Positions 33,257 to 44,145 of a stretch of 64,000 nucleotides of DNA are shown here, piece after piece. A program made the position numbers and the translations under genes. The stretch comes from Rhodocollybia butyracea (Eukaryota; Basidiomycota; Agaricomycetes; Agaricales; Omphalotaceae): assembly GCA_015501585.1 (NCBI GenBank), contig JADNRY010000018.1, positions 310,001 to 374,000 on the forward strand, written 5' to 3'. The notes beneath the pieces were generated by a model, which searched no databases, was not told the origin of the DNA, and worked only from the letters and a program-made list of their open reading frames with translations. How positions within the stretch are numbered: position 1 is the stretch's first letter; every line of letters starts with the position of its first letter.

Positions 33257-34540
33257 GTGTTATCTAACACTATTGGTGACCGAGTTCATACCCGCGCTTC
33301 TGCTAAGGCAAAGCAACAACTTGAAAACCAACAGTCTGCTAGCACAAGGCCCTCTCAGAGCACTTCAAGACTTGAAGGAACTTCGCCCTCAATTGCCCAA
33401 AGAGCTAGAAATTTAGCTACAAGTGCAACACAAGGAAGAATTAATTCTAACTTGAACACTCAGAGAACTAGACCTACGTCTCCAGTTTCAAACCAACCTA
33501 CAAACACAAACTTGCCATTACAAAATCAGATAGTCAGAATGAGTCCTTCTATGCCAAGACCTGGTACCAGGGATGCTCCTGCTCTAACTGTTGAAGGGAC
33601 TGATGACCCTTTAAAAGTCAGAAGATATTTTGAAGAGTTAGAAAATCTGTTCAGTGACTGTTCAGTGACTGACCAGGATGAAAAGAGAAAGTGGAGTCTG
33701 AGATACCCAGATGGAAGTGTGTCTTGGGAGTGGAAGGCTTTGCCTGAAGCTTCTGACACTACTAAGACATTTGAGGAGTTCAAGAGAGCAGTTCTTGCCA
33801 GCTACCCAGGTGCCTCAGATGAAGAAAGAGGAACTATAAGAGAGTTGAATAGATTGTTCAAGAAGTACAAAAATATTGATAGCACAGACTTGGATGAGTA
33901 CTTGTCACTTATCAGAAAGTTTAGAGCAATCACGCTAGAGTTGAACCCACCTGCCTTGGCTGGTGCAGCAGTACAAATTGCGCCTCTTGTTACAAACAGA
34001 GAACTTGTGGAGAAATTCACAGGAGCTTTGGAGGCAGGCTTCAGGACCACAATTTTTTCTGCTTTGCACTTAAAAGGAAAAAGCAGGAAAGTTCCTGTGG
34101 GTCAGAAAGCAAGACAGGATGATTTGTATGAGATTGATGATGTGATTAGACAAGGTGAAGAGATAGTTAGGGGAACGATGCCAGGGATTTATACCCCAAC
34201 CTATGACAAACCCAAAGACAACTCTTCATCTGAAGCTAGAAATAGAGTAAAGTCAGAGCACCTGCAACAGGAAATGAAAGATTTGATGTCAGAAAAGATG
34301 GCAGTTCTTTTGGACACCATCAAAATAAGTCAGAATGAGTTAAGACAGGAGAACTCCAAGCAGATGGATGATCTCTTGAGAACATTTCAACAGAGTAATG
34401 TGGAGAGGAGTTCTGGACAAACAAGTCAGTACTCCAACCAAAGGACCTCTGGGGATATAGTAATCGAGATAACAGACCTCCGCAAAGTGATCCCCAGACT
34501 CGCTGGGCTTGTTTTTTTTGTAATGAAGAAGGTCATATGA
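33257..34540 (+). CDS. Element B Gag (capsid part)
   Basis: Open frame with the capsid-like segment DDPLKVRRYFEELENLFSD and a downstream coiled, Q/K-rich part (QQEMKDLMSEK). The frame is open from 33215, but the first in-frame ATG is at about 33539, near MSPSMPRPGTRDAP; upstream translation would need a non-AUG start or splicing. The natural sequence switches to the -1 frame near the G4 run at 34451-34454, ahead of the zinc knuckle. Confidence 0.65.
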   Translation: MLSNTIGDRVHTRASAKAKQQLENQQSASTRPSQSTSRLEGTSPSIAQRARNLATSATQGRINSNLNTQRTRPTSPVSNQPTNTNLPLQNQIVRMSPSMPRPGTRDAPALTVEGTDDPLKVRRYFEELENLFSDCSVTDQDEKRKWSLRYPDGSVSWEWKALPEASDTTKTFEEFKRAVLASYPGASDEERGTIRELNRLFKKYKNIDSTDLDEYLSLIRKFRAITLELNPPALAGAAVQIAPLVTNRELVEKFTGALEAGFRTTIFSALHLKGKSRKVPVGQKARQDDLYEIDDVIRQGEEIVRGTMPGIYTPTYDKPKDNSSSEARNRVKSEHLQQEMKDLMSEKMAVLLDTIKISQNELRQENSKQMDDLLRTFQQSNVERSSGQTSQYSNQRTSGDIVIEITDLRKVIPRLAGLVFFVMKKVI

Positions 34541-35169
34541 GAGATGAGTGTTCGCATAGGGCAGATCTATTAGAATTGGGTAGAATTATTCTGGTGAATG
34601 GCAGAGTCCGCTTACCAGGAAATTTTCCTATTCCAAGAGAGCCGGTTGGTGCTGTCTGTGAAAAGGACAGGATTGACTTTTATTATGCAAATAAAGGACA
34701 GAAGGAGAGATCTGTGAACTTAGTACAGAGTACTCCCATGCATGTACCGGGAATGATCAACACTGCTACTATGTCCACTTATCTAAGTAATCAGTTAGAC
34801 TCCAGAGAAATGAAGATTGCTCAGTTAGAAAAAGAGTTGCAGAGTATGAAAAACCCTCAGCCTCAGATGTATAATGCATATGAGCAGAGTTATGCTATGC
34901 CCACTCAACAGAGTCAATTTTCACAAGTTGGATGGACTCCACCTGGAACTCAGTATGTGAACCCCATGGGAATTCCCATGAACCAGTTTTTGAACCAGAG
35001 TCAGTTCACCCCCAATAACGGCATGAACTGGGGATCTCAAAATAATATGAGTAGTGTCAATTCTATGACACAACTTGTACAACAGAGTCCCGTTCAGCCA
35101 ACTTTGAAGGAGTTAGAAGCCTTTGTTCAAACTCGGAGGCAGCAAGAACGTGAGCAGCAGGAAAAATGA
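34456..35169 (+). CDS. Element B nucleocapsid segment, -1 frame
   Basis: After a basic stretch (YSNRDNRPPQ) comes the zinc knuckle CFFCNEEGHMRDEC at 34510-34551, then a Q/M/N-rich tail. It ends GAA AAA TGA, where TGA overlaps the ATG of the protease frame (ATGA, 35166-35169). Re-initiation or a -1 slip on the A run (35162-35166) could both reach the protease. Confidence 0.65.
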   Translation, partial: YSNRDNRPPQSDPQTRWACFFCNEEGHMRDECSHRADLLELGRIILVNGRVRLPGNFPIPREPVGAVCEKDRIDFYYANKGQKERSVNLVQSTPMHVPGMINTATMSTYLSNQLDSREMKIAQLEKELQSMKNPQPQMYNAYEQSYAMPTQQSQFSQVGWTPPGTQYVNPMGIPMNQFLNQSQFTPNNGMNWGSQNNMSSVNSMTQLVQQSPVQPTLKELEAFVQTRRQQEREQQEK

Positions 35170-36368
35170 AGAGTTCAATGATTAGGACCAAAGCTGTGAC
35201 CAAGTCCTCTGAGAACCATTCTCCTCCAGCAAATAAAGCTTATGTTTCTGTTCCCCCTGTACCTGTAATAAATAAAAGAAGAGATGTGTCAAAATCAAAA
35301 GATGGTGATCTTGATTTTGAAATTAGTGAAATACCAGCAAACCCGTTTCTAAATGTGAAAGATGTGTCTGAACTCCCAGTGTTAGGGATGTCAAGTGATG
35401 AGAAAGCAAGCGAGAGATTTCACCAAGTAGAGGACAAGGAGCCTGCCTATAATTTTGTTGCACCGATAGAGAAATCTGGAAATGTGCGCACCATTGTAGA
35501 AAAGATTCTTGACAGTGAAGTCACTCTCAAAACTAGTGAACTGTTGGCTGCGGCCAAACCTATTAGAGAAGAGTTGAAAGCTAGAGTTAGTCAACAGAAG
35601 GTGCCAGTAAGGAATACGCCTGCCCTAGTCAAGTCCCAGTTTGAAGGGATCAGTCTAGATCACAGTGCCATAGATGTCCAAAACTTACCTACTGTGACTT
35701 GGGAAAAAGTGGAGAAAGCTAAATCCAACAATGGAGAGACTGTGTCTGCCTATGTGGTTGGTGATGTTGTTCTACAATACCTAGAAGCTCTAAGTCCAGA
35801 AGAGAAACCCAAACAAATAGTGGTAGCCTCTGACTCACAAAGTCTAAGGTCTATTTACCCACTCTTGAATGGAAGAAATCATGTAGAGTGTCTGTTGGAC
35901 TCTGGTTCACAGATTGTATCCATATCTCAGAATCAAGCTGAGAAGTCGAGTTTAGTTTGGGACCCTGATATTGTGATTTACATGCAGAGTGCAAATAAGA
36001 GCTTAGACAAATCTTTAGGATTGGCAAGGAATGTACCATTCCTGTTTGGAGATATGACTGTATTATTACAAGTACATGTCATCAGATCCCCAGCCTATGA
36101 TGTACTCTTAGGAAGGCCCTTTGACACTCTGATGCAAACTCAAATTCAGAATTATGCTGATGGAAGACAGATAGTGACCTTGAATGATCCAATGTCTAGT
36201 AGAAGGTTAACCATACCTACCTTTGCAAGAGGAACTGCTGCCATTATGACAAAGAGGCCGCCAAGTGTTGACATCAAGGAGGATGTAAGAGAGGAGATAA
36301 AGATGGCAAGAGAGAACTCAGACACTAAAGAAAAGGTGGAGGGTTTTCTGTTAACCTTGAGGATTTGA
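35166..36368 (+). CDS. Element B protease
   Basis: 400 codons. The N-terminal half is a polar linker. The retropepsin shows LLDSGSQIVSIS with catalytic Asp at residue 245 (codon 35898-35900), and VLLGRPFDTLM at the C-terminal side, both close to element A. The frame ends shortly after a GGGTTTT heptamer. Confidence 0.8.
   Translation: MKSSMIRTKAVTKSSENHSPPANKAYVSVPPVPVINKRRDVSKSKDGDLDFEISEIPANPFLNVKDVSELPVLGMSSDEKASERFHQVEDKEPAYNFVAPIEKSGNVRTIVEKILDSEVTLKTSELLAAAKPIREELKARVSQQKVPVRNTPALVKSQFEGISLDHSAIDVQNLPTVTWEKVEKAKSNNGETVSAYVVGDVVLQYLEALSPEEKPKQIVVASDSQSLRSIYPLLNGRNHVECLLDSGSQIVSISQNQAEKSSLVWDPDIVIYMQSANKSLDKSLGLARNVPFLFGDMTVLLQVHVIRSPAYDVLLGRPFDTLMQTQIQNYADGRQIVTLNDPMSSRRLTIPTFARGTAAIMTKRPPSVDIKEDVREEIKMARENSDTKEKVEGFLLTLRI
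36341..36347 (+). promoter_or_regulatory. -1 frameshift heptamer, protease/RT junction of B
   Basis: Read in the protease frame as GA(G GGT TTT) CTG, a perfect X XXY YYZ site. A -1 slip gives TCT GTT AAC CTT GAG GAT, the NLEDL peptide shared with A. The 0-frame stop follows 21 nt later. Confidence 0.75.
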
Positions 36369-37822
36369 TAGAGAAAGATCAAGGAGAGGTAGCAGTCATC
36401 TTTGAAATTGACAAGTCTATGAATATAACAATTCAGGACTATTGTCTACCCAAAAGAGAAAGATTTTCTCCTGTACAACTGAGAAACGCTTACTTGGCTA
36501 AGTCCTTGCATGCAACTCAGAATGATAAAAAGGCTCAATTTACCCTGTATAATTTCTTGCATGATACCTATGAAGAAGAAAAGCCAAGCGTGGGAGTTCC
36601 GTCTGACAGTCAATATGCCTACCAAACCGTGGAAGTTGAACTCGATGATAGACCTCCTCACTTGAGAAAACCTAGAGAAAATGGGGAAAAAGTGGAAAAA
36701 CCAAAAACAATTGATAATTTCTTTAAGTCCATTAAGGTGCCAAAAACATTTAAAAAGACTAAGTCCCTTGGGACACTAAAAAGAATAGAAAATATCAAAA
36801 AGACAAAAACAGTTGATGATACCCAGAGGAGTTTCTATTCCTCAGTTTCTGATTCCCTACCCACTCTGGGTTGTAACCCAAAAGAGCCTGTTCATTCTGT
36901 GTATAAATACAAGCCTGTTGCCAAGAAAGTTAGACCAATTGTTGGTGAACTTCCTCAACACTTCAGGATAGTGAGAAAGATAGATGGAGATCCATTGAAG
37001 GATATGCCTGAACTTAGCAGGAATCCTCCAGATTTCACACCTACTGGGAGGTATACTCAGGAGAGGAAGGAGGTCATAGACAATGCTCATTCCGAGGATT
37101 TTCTATGGCCAGAAGAGAGAAAGTTGTTGCATCATTTTATGATGGTGCAAGAAAAAGGATTTGCATGGAATGATGAAGAGAGGGGAAAGTTCAGAGAGGA
37201 CTTCTTCCCACCTGTAGAAATGCCTGTAGTCCCTCATACTCCTTGGGTCCAGAAGAATATTCCAATTCCCCCTGGTACTTATGATGAAGTATGTAAAGTT
37301 GTTAGGACTAAGATGGAGGCAGGAGTGTTTGAACCTTCAAACTCATCTTATAGATCAAGATGGTTTGGAGTTCTCAAGAAAGATGGAAAGTCAATAAGGA
37401 TTGTACAGAGTTTAGAGCCATTGAATGCAGTTACCATACAACACTCTGGATTACCTCCTGCAACAGATGAGTTAGCAGAACAATTTGCTGGCTACTCCTG
37501 TGGAGCAATCTTAGATATGTATGTGGGTTATGATGAGAGGACACTAGCAGAGTCATCTAGGGACTTGACAACTTTCCAGACGCCTTATGGAGCACTTAGG
37601 TTAACCACCTTACCCATGGGTTGGACCAATTCAGTCCCTATATTCCATGATGATGTTACCTATATGTTGAGAGAGGAGATCCCCATGTCACAAGACCTTA
37701 CATTGATGATGTTCCAATTAAGGGTCCTAAGACAAGGTATGAATTACCTAATGGAGGATATGAAACTATCCCTGAAAATCCTGGTATACGCAGATTTGTC
37801 TGGGAGCACTTTCAGAATGTGA
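36365..37822 (+). pseudogene. Element B RT, first part
   Basis: Continues from the frameshift site through the linker to the RT (GRYTQERKEVIDN, IRIVQSLEPLN, LPMGWTNS). After EEIP the coding sense moves to the -1 frame: a CCCC run at 37681-37684 lacks one C compared with the expected reading. The catalytic YIDD (37699-37710) is in the next frame. A mutation or assembly error is likely, although CCC can re-pair perfectly after a -1 slip. Confidence 0.8.
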
Positions 37823-40413
37823 ATAGAGTAGTTCAAAGAGTAAAGTACTGTGGAGGTACCTTCTCTGGATTTAAAGCAAGCATTTGTTGTTCAGAGTTTA
37901 AAGTTGTTGGATACAGATGTAGCTATGAGGGAAGAATTGTAGACCCAGACTTGATGGGAGTTATTGAGAGATGGGGACCTTGTAAAAATATCTCTGATGT
38001 CAGGAGCTTCTTAGGAACTACTGGGGTCTGTAGAATGTTTGTCAAGAACTATGCAAAAATTGCAGAACCTATCAATAGACTCAGAAAGGAGGGGGTGCCC
38101 TTTGAATGGACGTCTGAACAGCAGAAAGCTATGGATAACTTGAAGCAGGCAATTAGGGAGTCCCCTGCACTTAGGAAAATTGACTATACTAGTCCAGAAC
38201 CTGTAATTCTGTCGGTTGATAGTTCCTTTAAGGGAGTGGGATTCTACATTGCACAACAGGATGATGAGACCCGAAAAAGGCATTACGCGAGATTTGGGTC
38301 CATCACCTACAATGACAGGGAAGCCAGGTTTTCACAACCTAAGAGAGAGTTGTATGGTCTATACAGAGCCTTATTTGCTTGTAAGTATTGGCTCTTTGGA
38401 ATTAGAAATTTAAAAGTTGAGGTGGATGCAAAATTCATTAAGGGGATGATCCAACACCCTGATGAGGTGCCAAACGCGGCCATCAACAGGTGGATTGAAC
38501 AGATCCTGATGTACCACTTTGATCTTAGACATATTCCAGGAAGGTTACATGGATCTGATGGATTGTCTAGAAGAGACTGGGAAATTGGAGATGAAGTGTA
38601 TTATAACCCTGAGCTGGAGTATCAGGCGGATGAGAAGTCTTGCACTTTCTCCTTTGAAGGTGGAATAGATACCACCATCCCCTGGGAAGAGTTTAAAGAT
38701 GAGATTGATACCCGTACTGGTTTCCTTCATGAAATTGCGGAGTCTGTACAAGACTTTGTGAAAACTGCAGAGGATGCTAGTATGAAAGAACAGTTTTTGA
38801 GAGGAAAGATTGCACAGGAGGATACCTCCACTGCACCTTTGCTTGCAGCCCTTCCACAGGCTGTCAAGCCACAGCCTTATATTAGCGAGGAAAAGTATGA
38901 AGAAGGACACAGATCAGAGAGAGGTAAAGAGCAGGACAACAGGCTCCTCAGTGTAAGGACCTGGTTAAAAGACCCTGCTTGGAAGCCAGATTTTGTGAAA
39001 GACAATGAGAACCACTATTTGAACTTCAAACAATTTGCCAGACAATTCTTCTTGAAAGATGACAAGTTGTACAAAAGGGATATTGAGGGTAAACATTGTC
39101 TAGTTGTGGGGAAGGAACACAGAATGTCAATGATGAAAGCGGCTCATGATAGTCTTGGGCACAGGGGTGTCTTTGCCACTAAAGCTTTGTTATCTGAGAG
39201 ATTCTGGTGGCCTGAACTAGATAGAGATGCCAACTGGTATGTGAAGACATGCCACTTGTGTCAGGAAAGATTGAAAGAATTGATTAGGACCCCGCCTAAG
39301 CTTACATCCACCCCTTCTATTTTACAAGTCCTTCATGCAGACACTATGCATATGCCAAAGTCAAATAATAAAAAGTACTTTGTGCATGGCAGGTGCCATG
39401 TTTCAAGTTGGATGGAGGGGAGGGCACTCCAGAAAGAAACTGGAAAAGCAATTGGTGATTGGATGTTTGAGGACATTATATGCAGATGGGGGTGTCTAGC
39501 TGTAATCTACACAGATAATGGTCCACCATTTGTAAATGCACTTAAATATTTGTCAGAGAGATATGGAATCAAAGGGATTAGGATTGCTCCCTATAATTCA
39601 CAAGCTAATGGGAAGATAGAGAGACCACACTGGGATGTCAGACAGGCCCTTTACAAGGCTGCCAATGGTATCCAATCTAAGTGGGCTTTCCATGTCTCAG
39701 AAGTGATGTGGGCTGATAGAATTACTGTTAGAAAGAGATTGGGTTGTTCCCCCTTCTTTGCCATGACAGGAGCACACCCAGTCCTCCCCTTTGACATCAT
39801 GCAAGCAACTTGGCTCATGCAAGTGCCAGGACATGTACTTAGTACTACTGAGTTAATTGGACTTAGAGCCAGAGCTCTGTCTCTGCATGCAGACCATGTT
39901 AAAGATATAATGAGTTCCATAGACCATGAGAAGAGAGAAAGAACACTAAGATATGAGAAGATGCATGCTCACACTATCAAAAGCTTTGACTTCAAACCAG
40001 GGAACCTTGTACTAGTGAGAAATTCACAAGTGGAGAACTCCCTTAATGCTAAAATGATGCCAAGATGGTGGGGCCCCTGCATAATTATTAGAAAGACTAA
40101 GGGAGGAGCTTATGTAGTTGCCGAAATGGATGGATCAGTTTTTCAAAACAAGATCTCACCATTTCGGGTCAGGCCTTACAACGCCCGGCATAAAATTACA
40201 CTTCCCGAGAATCTATCTACACTTACGGGACTTACTCCCGAGGAACTCGAAAGAATTGTTCAAGGGCCAGAGCCCAGCGAGAAAGATGTTAGTTCCGAAG
40301 AGTCCAAAATAATTTCAGAAGAAGTTAATTTTGAGTTTGATCGGATCAGTGATTATGAATACGATAACACGATCACCGAGCCGAGGATCAGAGGCGAACG
40401 AGAAAATGATTAA
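37685..40413 (+). CDS. Element B RT end, RNase H and integrase
   Basis: Frame 37819-40413, with the natural reading starting at about 37685 and including YIDD. RNase H (LSVDSSFKGVGFYI, DGLSRRD) is followed by a linker and integrase: zinc region (HDSLGHRG, CHLCQ), catalytic residues in HADTMHM, YTDNGPPF and the Glu of GKIERPHWD (codon 39619-39621). A GPY/F-like segment (RWWGPCIIIRKTKGG) and an acidic tail end the protein. All integrase catalytic residues are present, unlike in A. Confidence 0.85.
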
Positions 40414-40725
40414 GTGAGGAGACCTGAGGAGACTGCGAGGAGATCAAAAGGAGAAGGTAAAGGAAGATCTGTCAGAATTCTGCCAGATTTCACAAGTAAA
40501 GAGAAGTGGCGAGTATGGACTTAGCAAATGAACTCAAAGTAAAATCATATATGAGCTTAGTTCACGTGCGCAAGTTCAAGTGACGGCGTACAAAAATTTT
40601 GTATTAAGTCAAAACCGTGTACAAACAAAGTACACTAAATTATGTAGAGAATAGGCGAGCCGACTATTTAGAAGGCCCGGCGACATGAAGCAAGTTAAGA
40701 GAAAGAGAGACGATTGGTGAATAGA

Positions 40726-40917
40726 CTATAAAAGAGGAAAAAGACGGTCACGCACAGTCTTCTCGCACATATCCGTAGCCATTCCAGCAAAAGAATAAAA
40801 GTTGGAGGCATATCCGGAAGACTCAGCGAGTTTCTTGTTGTATTCCTGAAAGGCCGAGAGAATCTCAGCTTTAAGAGCCAAATACTCGGGACTAGACATA
40901 GCAGCAGGCGTAGACAT
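40726..40917 (-). CDS. Short antisense ORF of element B
   Basis: 63 codons on the strand opposite to gag-pol, between integrase and the 3' LTR, starting MSTPAAMSSPEYLALKAEIL and strongly helical. A TATTTAAG box lies about 85 nt upstream (40999-41006). The position, about 270 nt inside the polypurine tract, matches that of the first exon of antisense gene 1 in A relative to A's internal tract at 44146. Sequence similarity to that exon is weak. Function unknown; chance cannot be excluded for so short a frame. Confidence 0.35.
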   Translation of the reverse strand: MSTPAAMSSPEYLALKAEILSAFQEYNKKLAESSGYASNFYSFAGMATDMCEKTVRDRLFPLL

Positions 40918-41188
40918 CTTGGATAGACGAGTTGAGTAGCGAGCAGCGAGAAGTTGGGAGGCAGGATTCAACGGGCCATGGAAAAGTCGCTGAAAAGTCT
41001 TAAATACTCAAAGAAAATGACTTAGAGGGCGTAAAACTTACTGCGGCTCAAAGATACTGCTGAAAACAAATCCGCACGCAAAAAGAATAGGCCGACGTGG
41101 TGACCAGACCCCGGAGAAAACCCATCGTATTTTGGGGAAGGGCGTGAAAGATAAAAAGAAGAACTGGGGACAGTTCAGATTTAAGTAA

Positions 41189-41196
41189 GGGGGAGA
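41189..41196 (+). promoter_or_regulatory. Polypurine tract of element B
   Basis: GGGGGAGA directly before the 3' LTR, identical to the tract of element A. Confidence 0.75.
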
Positions 41197-42704
41197 TGAC
41201 ACGCCGAATTACGCTGTACGCCGAAATTCAAGCGAAATGTCATCATTTAAAAGACCCCGTGAAACACGTCACGTCACTACCTAGGGTACGTTATGTATTA
41301 GACACTTTGAAGGTCCACTTCAGGTATCTAGTATGTAGAAACCCATTTGAAGGGAGATACACTATGTTTTAAGAGGCTACATTACTGTGCAAGGATGCAT
41401 CGTTGACCCACAAACTCAAAATCAATCAAATTGATTTACCTAGATTGATTTAGGCTTGCCAGATCTAAAGTCTATTCAATTAATACTACCTACTACAAAA
41501 AGTCCTATACAGGGATATACAAGACAGGATTAAAATAGATGAAGAGAGACGAATGAGGGCAAGCATAATGCGAACCCATATCCGTTTAAAGTAAGAAAAT
41601 CGAAGCACTGGTTCCATGGAACGAACTACAGAGAGAAACTAGACGATTAGTGATGAATTAGGCGCCGGGGATCAAAGTGGCCCGGCGCCGGCAGTAAAAG
41701 AAAGGCGGGGCGCGTCCTAGCGACATGCCTATAATAAAGTTTATTCGGACCGACCTACGGGACGGTCCACATGTATACAAGTACCCGGTAGGACCCGGGA
41801 GGAGAAGAGAAAAGGGGAGATACGGAACGACGCCGCAAACTTGAACCGCGGGACGGACGGACCGCCCGGCGCTTAAAGCGCATCAAAGTCGAACCACTCA
41901 TCGGGAATGCATCGTTCTTCCCTCCCCTCCGTTACTTATTAAATAAAAGGTGTAGAAAAGGTGTAATATGGGTAGAGGACCCATGAGACAATGATATAGA
42001 GCCCTGGGGACAGTGTAGGAACCAGGAGAACACTTACAAGCTCACTTATGGCTTCAAAGGCTTGGCTCTTGGCAAGCCAAGAGAGTCTTACCAACCCATG
42101 GTACCTTAATTAAGAAAATTTCAAGGACCTAAGAGTATAAAAAGGCAAGGAAATGAAGAAAAAAGCATTCTTTCTTACCCCCACCAGGTGTAGCAGCTCC
42201 TTATCAGGCTACTACTAAAAGATTGAATTGATATAAAGACTGGGATTTACAGAGAGAAATTGACAAGCAATTGAACTTGAGTAAAGAGACAGAAAGAGAT
42301 TCAGTGTGAACTGAGTGCAGAGAAGTTAAGACAAAGACTTAGAAAGGACTTTGAATATTATTTTCAAACCACAGTTAGGCTGCAGTCAGAGCTCTGTCTG
42401 AGTTATAGGGACACCCTCTGGTCAGTTGTGACTTGTGTTAATTTGTGATTTTACCAAGAGACTTAGGAATAGTATTTGTTTGACAGCTCAGAGCTTGGGG
42501 ATCAGCTTAAATAAGTCTGTACTTTGAAAGGGAAGGCACTTAGTGAAATAACACTCAGTGTAGCAAGGAAGCACTTGAATAGATTGAAGTTTAAAATATA
42601 TATTATTTGGCTGAACTAAAAACCCGAACTGAGTAATAAGTTGTGTGTGTGTTTGGTGTGGTTGTGTAAGCCATTTCTAAGTTCACCCCAGTTTAGACCT
42701 CTCA
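41197..42704 (+). repeat. 3' LTR of element B
   Basis: 1,508 bp, about 99% identical by eye to 31610-33135 and followed by the ACAT target duplication. Confidence 0.9.
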
Positions 42705-42723
42705 ACATGTTATAAATACTCAC

Positions 42724-43989
42724 CAGCATCAATGAGCTCAGCATCGAAACGCATGCACTTTCCGTACTCATTGACAAGACTGGCCGCTTCATTGGCAACA
42801 GGGGTTTCCTCGACTTTCCTCTTAAGTGATGAAGTACTCACTTCACCGGAAGCCTATGTGGAGAGGTCAGCCAAAGTGTTTACAGGGCCCGAGGAAAGGA
42901 TCTAAGTACCTTGGCCTTCGAGGACTTCCTAGACTCTCGGGTCTTCTTCCTTGAAGCCTGAGCGCGAGCCAGCGCGTTAGTAATTTCCGGGGGATCCTGG
43001 AACTCTTTAGTCAGTACGACCGCTCGTTGATTCCAAGCCCAAGAGCCAAATGGTCCTTTTGGGAGAGGCAGGCCCGAGCGTGAGTGGTAACACTACGGTT
43101 CCTTCAGCACAGTTATCGTGGGATCCGTACAGGCACACGCTTCATGGATTTTATAATATATGTTAAGAAAAGAGAACTTACGAATGCGATCTGCGTAGCG
43201 GGATGACCTTCCTCCATGGGTTCATCCTCGTCATCGATGAGAATGGTACCTTTAGAGCTACTAGAGCTTTTAGTCGACTTCGAGGGTTTTTTGGACTCCT
43301 TGGAGAACGAGATGGTAGAAAGAGCGGCGGATTTTGCCGCATAATCGGTGGTCTTGTCATCGTTGGCAGCACTGGACGCCCCTACATTGTGTTTAGACGG
43401 AAGACAGTAGTCCAGGATGGTAGCATAGCGAGAAGGCTTACCGCGGGTAGTGGTGAAAGGGCCCGGCCCTGTAGTACCAGTGACTCCCGAGGAAACCTTC
43501 TTCGACGCCGCCTGGATTGGTATCTATAAGTGTTTGTTCTCGGATATGTTAAAACAGGCTTACCAGCGCAAGGTTGAGCTTGTTGATGAAATTGCTGAGG
43601 CGCACAGCAGTCGCAGAATGAGCAGTCTTGGCGCTGGGACAGATCTTCATCGCGCGGAGAAGGAGGTCATGTCCTTGCTCAAGGACACCAACGTTCGCGG
43701 GGAATTTGAGTACTTTCTCCTTATGAAACAACGTGGTCTATGGAGGCAGGATATCAAGGTCAGGCTCCCGTGGAAAAGGCGAAAAGAGACTCACAAGAAG
43801 GTTGACGTGCTTTTGTACAGTACTAAGAACCTCTGCCTGAAGGAGAGTCTGATCCTCGAGGTACTCGATTGCATCACGGAGACGACTGGTAGCCTCTTTG
43901 AGTGTTCTGGTGGAGGCAACAATGGCTTCCATAGTATTCTTCATGAACTGCGGTTTGTCATCGGTATTTTGGGTGTTCTTGGAAGACAT
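42724..43989 (-). pseudogene. Antisense gene 1 of element A, exons 1-4
   Basis: Exons 43989-43564, 43523-43182, 43092-42910 and 42853-42724 join in consistent phases (0, 0, 0, 1). Introns of 40, 89 and 56 nt have good ends (GTAAGC, GTAAGT, GTACTT; CTTATAG, CCGTAG, CACATAG). The next intron begins GTGAGT at 42723 and is where element B inserted; without B it is 51 nt and leads to the exon at 31573-31399. The product would be about 415 residues: a helical N-terminus (MEAIVASTRTLKEATSRLRD), S/K-rich middle with an acidic DDEDEP patch, a GPFGSWAWNQRAVVLT segment, and a basic KKTRESRKSSK stretch. One TAG interrupts exon 1 (43738-43740). TATAAAAG lies 70 nt upstream of the ATG. Family not recognised. 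Confidence 0.6.
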
Positions 43990-44057
43990 TGTAGAGAGAC
44001 TTGTAGTTCGAGGAAAAGTTTTCTGAGAACTGGGTCTTGAAATGTTTTTCGCGGACG

Positions 44058-44065
44058 CTTTTATA
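44058..44065 (-). promoter_or_regulatory. TATA box candidate for antisense gene 1
   Basis: TATAAAAG on the minus strand, about 70 nt upstream of the ATG at 43989, a normal distance for a fungal promoter. It suggests that the antisense gene has its own promoter inside the element. Confidence 0.45.
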
Positions 44066-44145
44066 GGTTAATGTCTTAGAGCGACGGAGTCCTACGGGTC
44101 CCCGGCGCGTTCTGAAACCCAAGTGCTCAACTGAGGACAGTTGAT

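Larger units (their letters stand above)
31610..42704 (+). mobile_element. Ty3/Gypsy LTR retrotransposon 'B', nested in A
   Basis: Complete element with LTRs 31610-33135 and 41197-42704 (about 99% identical apart from two indels), TG..CA ends (TGACACG / CCTCTCA), a primer site at 33138 identical to that of A, a polypurine tract GGGGGAGA at 41189-41196, and a 4-bp target duplication ACAT (31606-31609, 42705-42708). Gene order and protein motifs match A, so both belong to one lineage. Base composition and codon choice differ visibly from A, B being AGA- and TTG-rich. It is younger than A and lies in an intron of A's antisense gene 1. Its RT has one frame break at a C4 run. Confidence 0.9.

Noticed and set aside
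35160..35166. GGAAAAA as a canonical slippery heptamer at the nucleocapsid/protease border of B
   Set aside because: The first three bases are not identical, so it does not fit X XXY YYZ; the ATGA overlap may be used instead.
37681..37684. Programmed -1 frameshift at the CCCC run in the RT of B
   Set aside because: It falls inside the RT catalytic domain, not at a domain border, and A has no shift there; a lost C or an assembly error is simpler.
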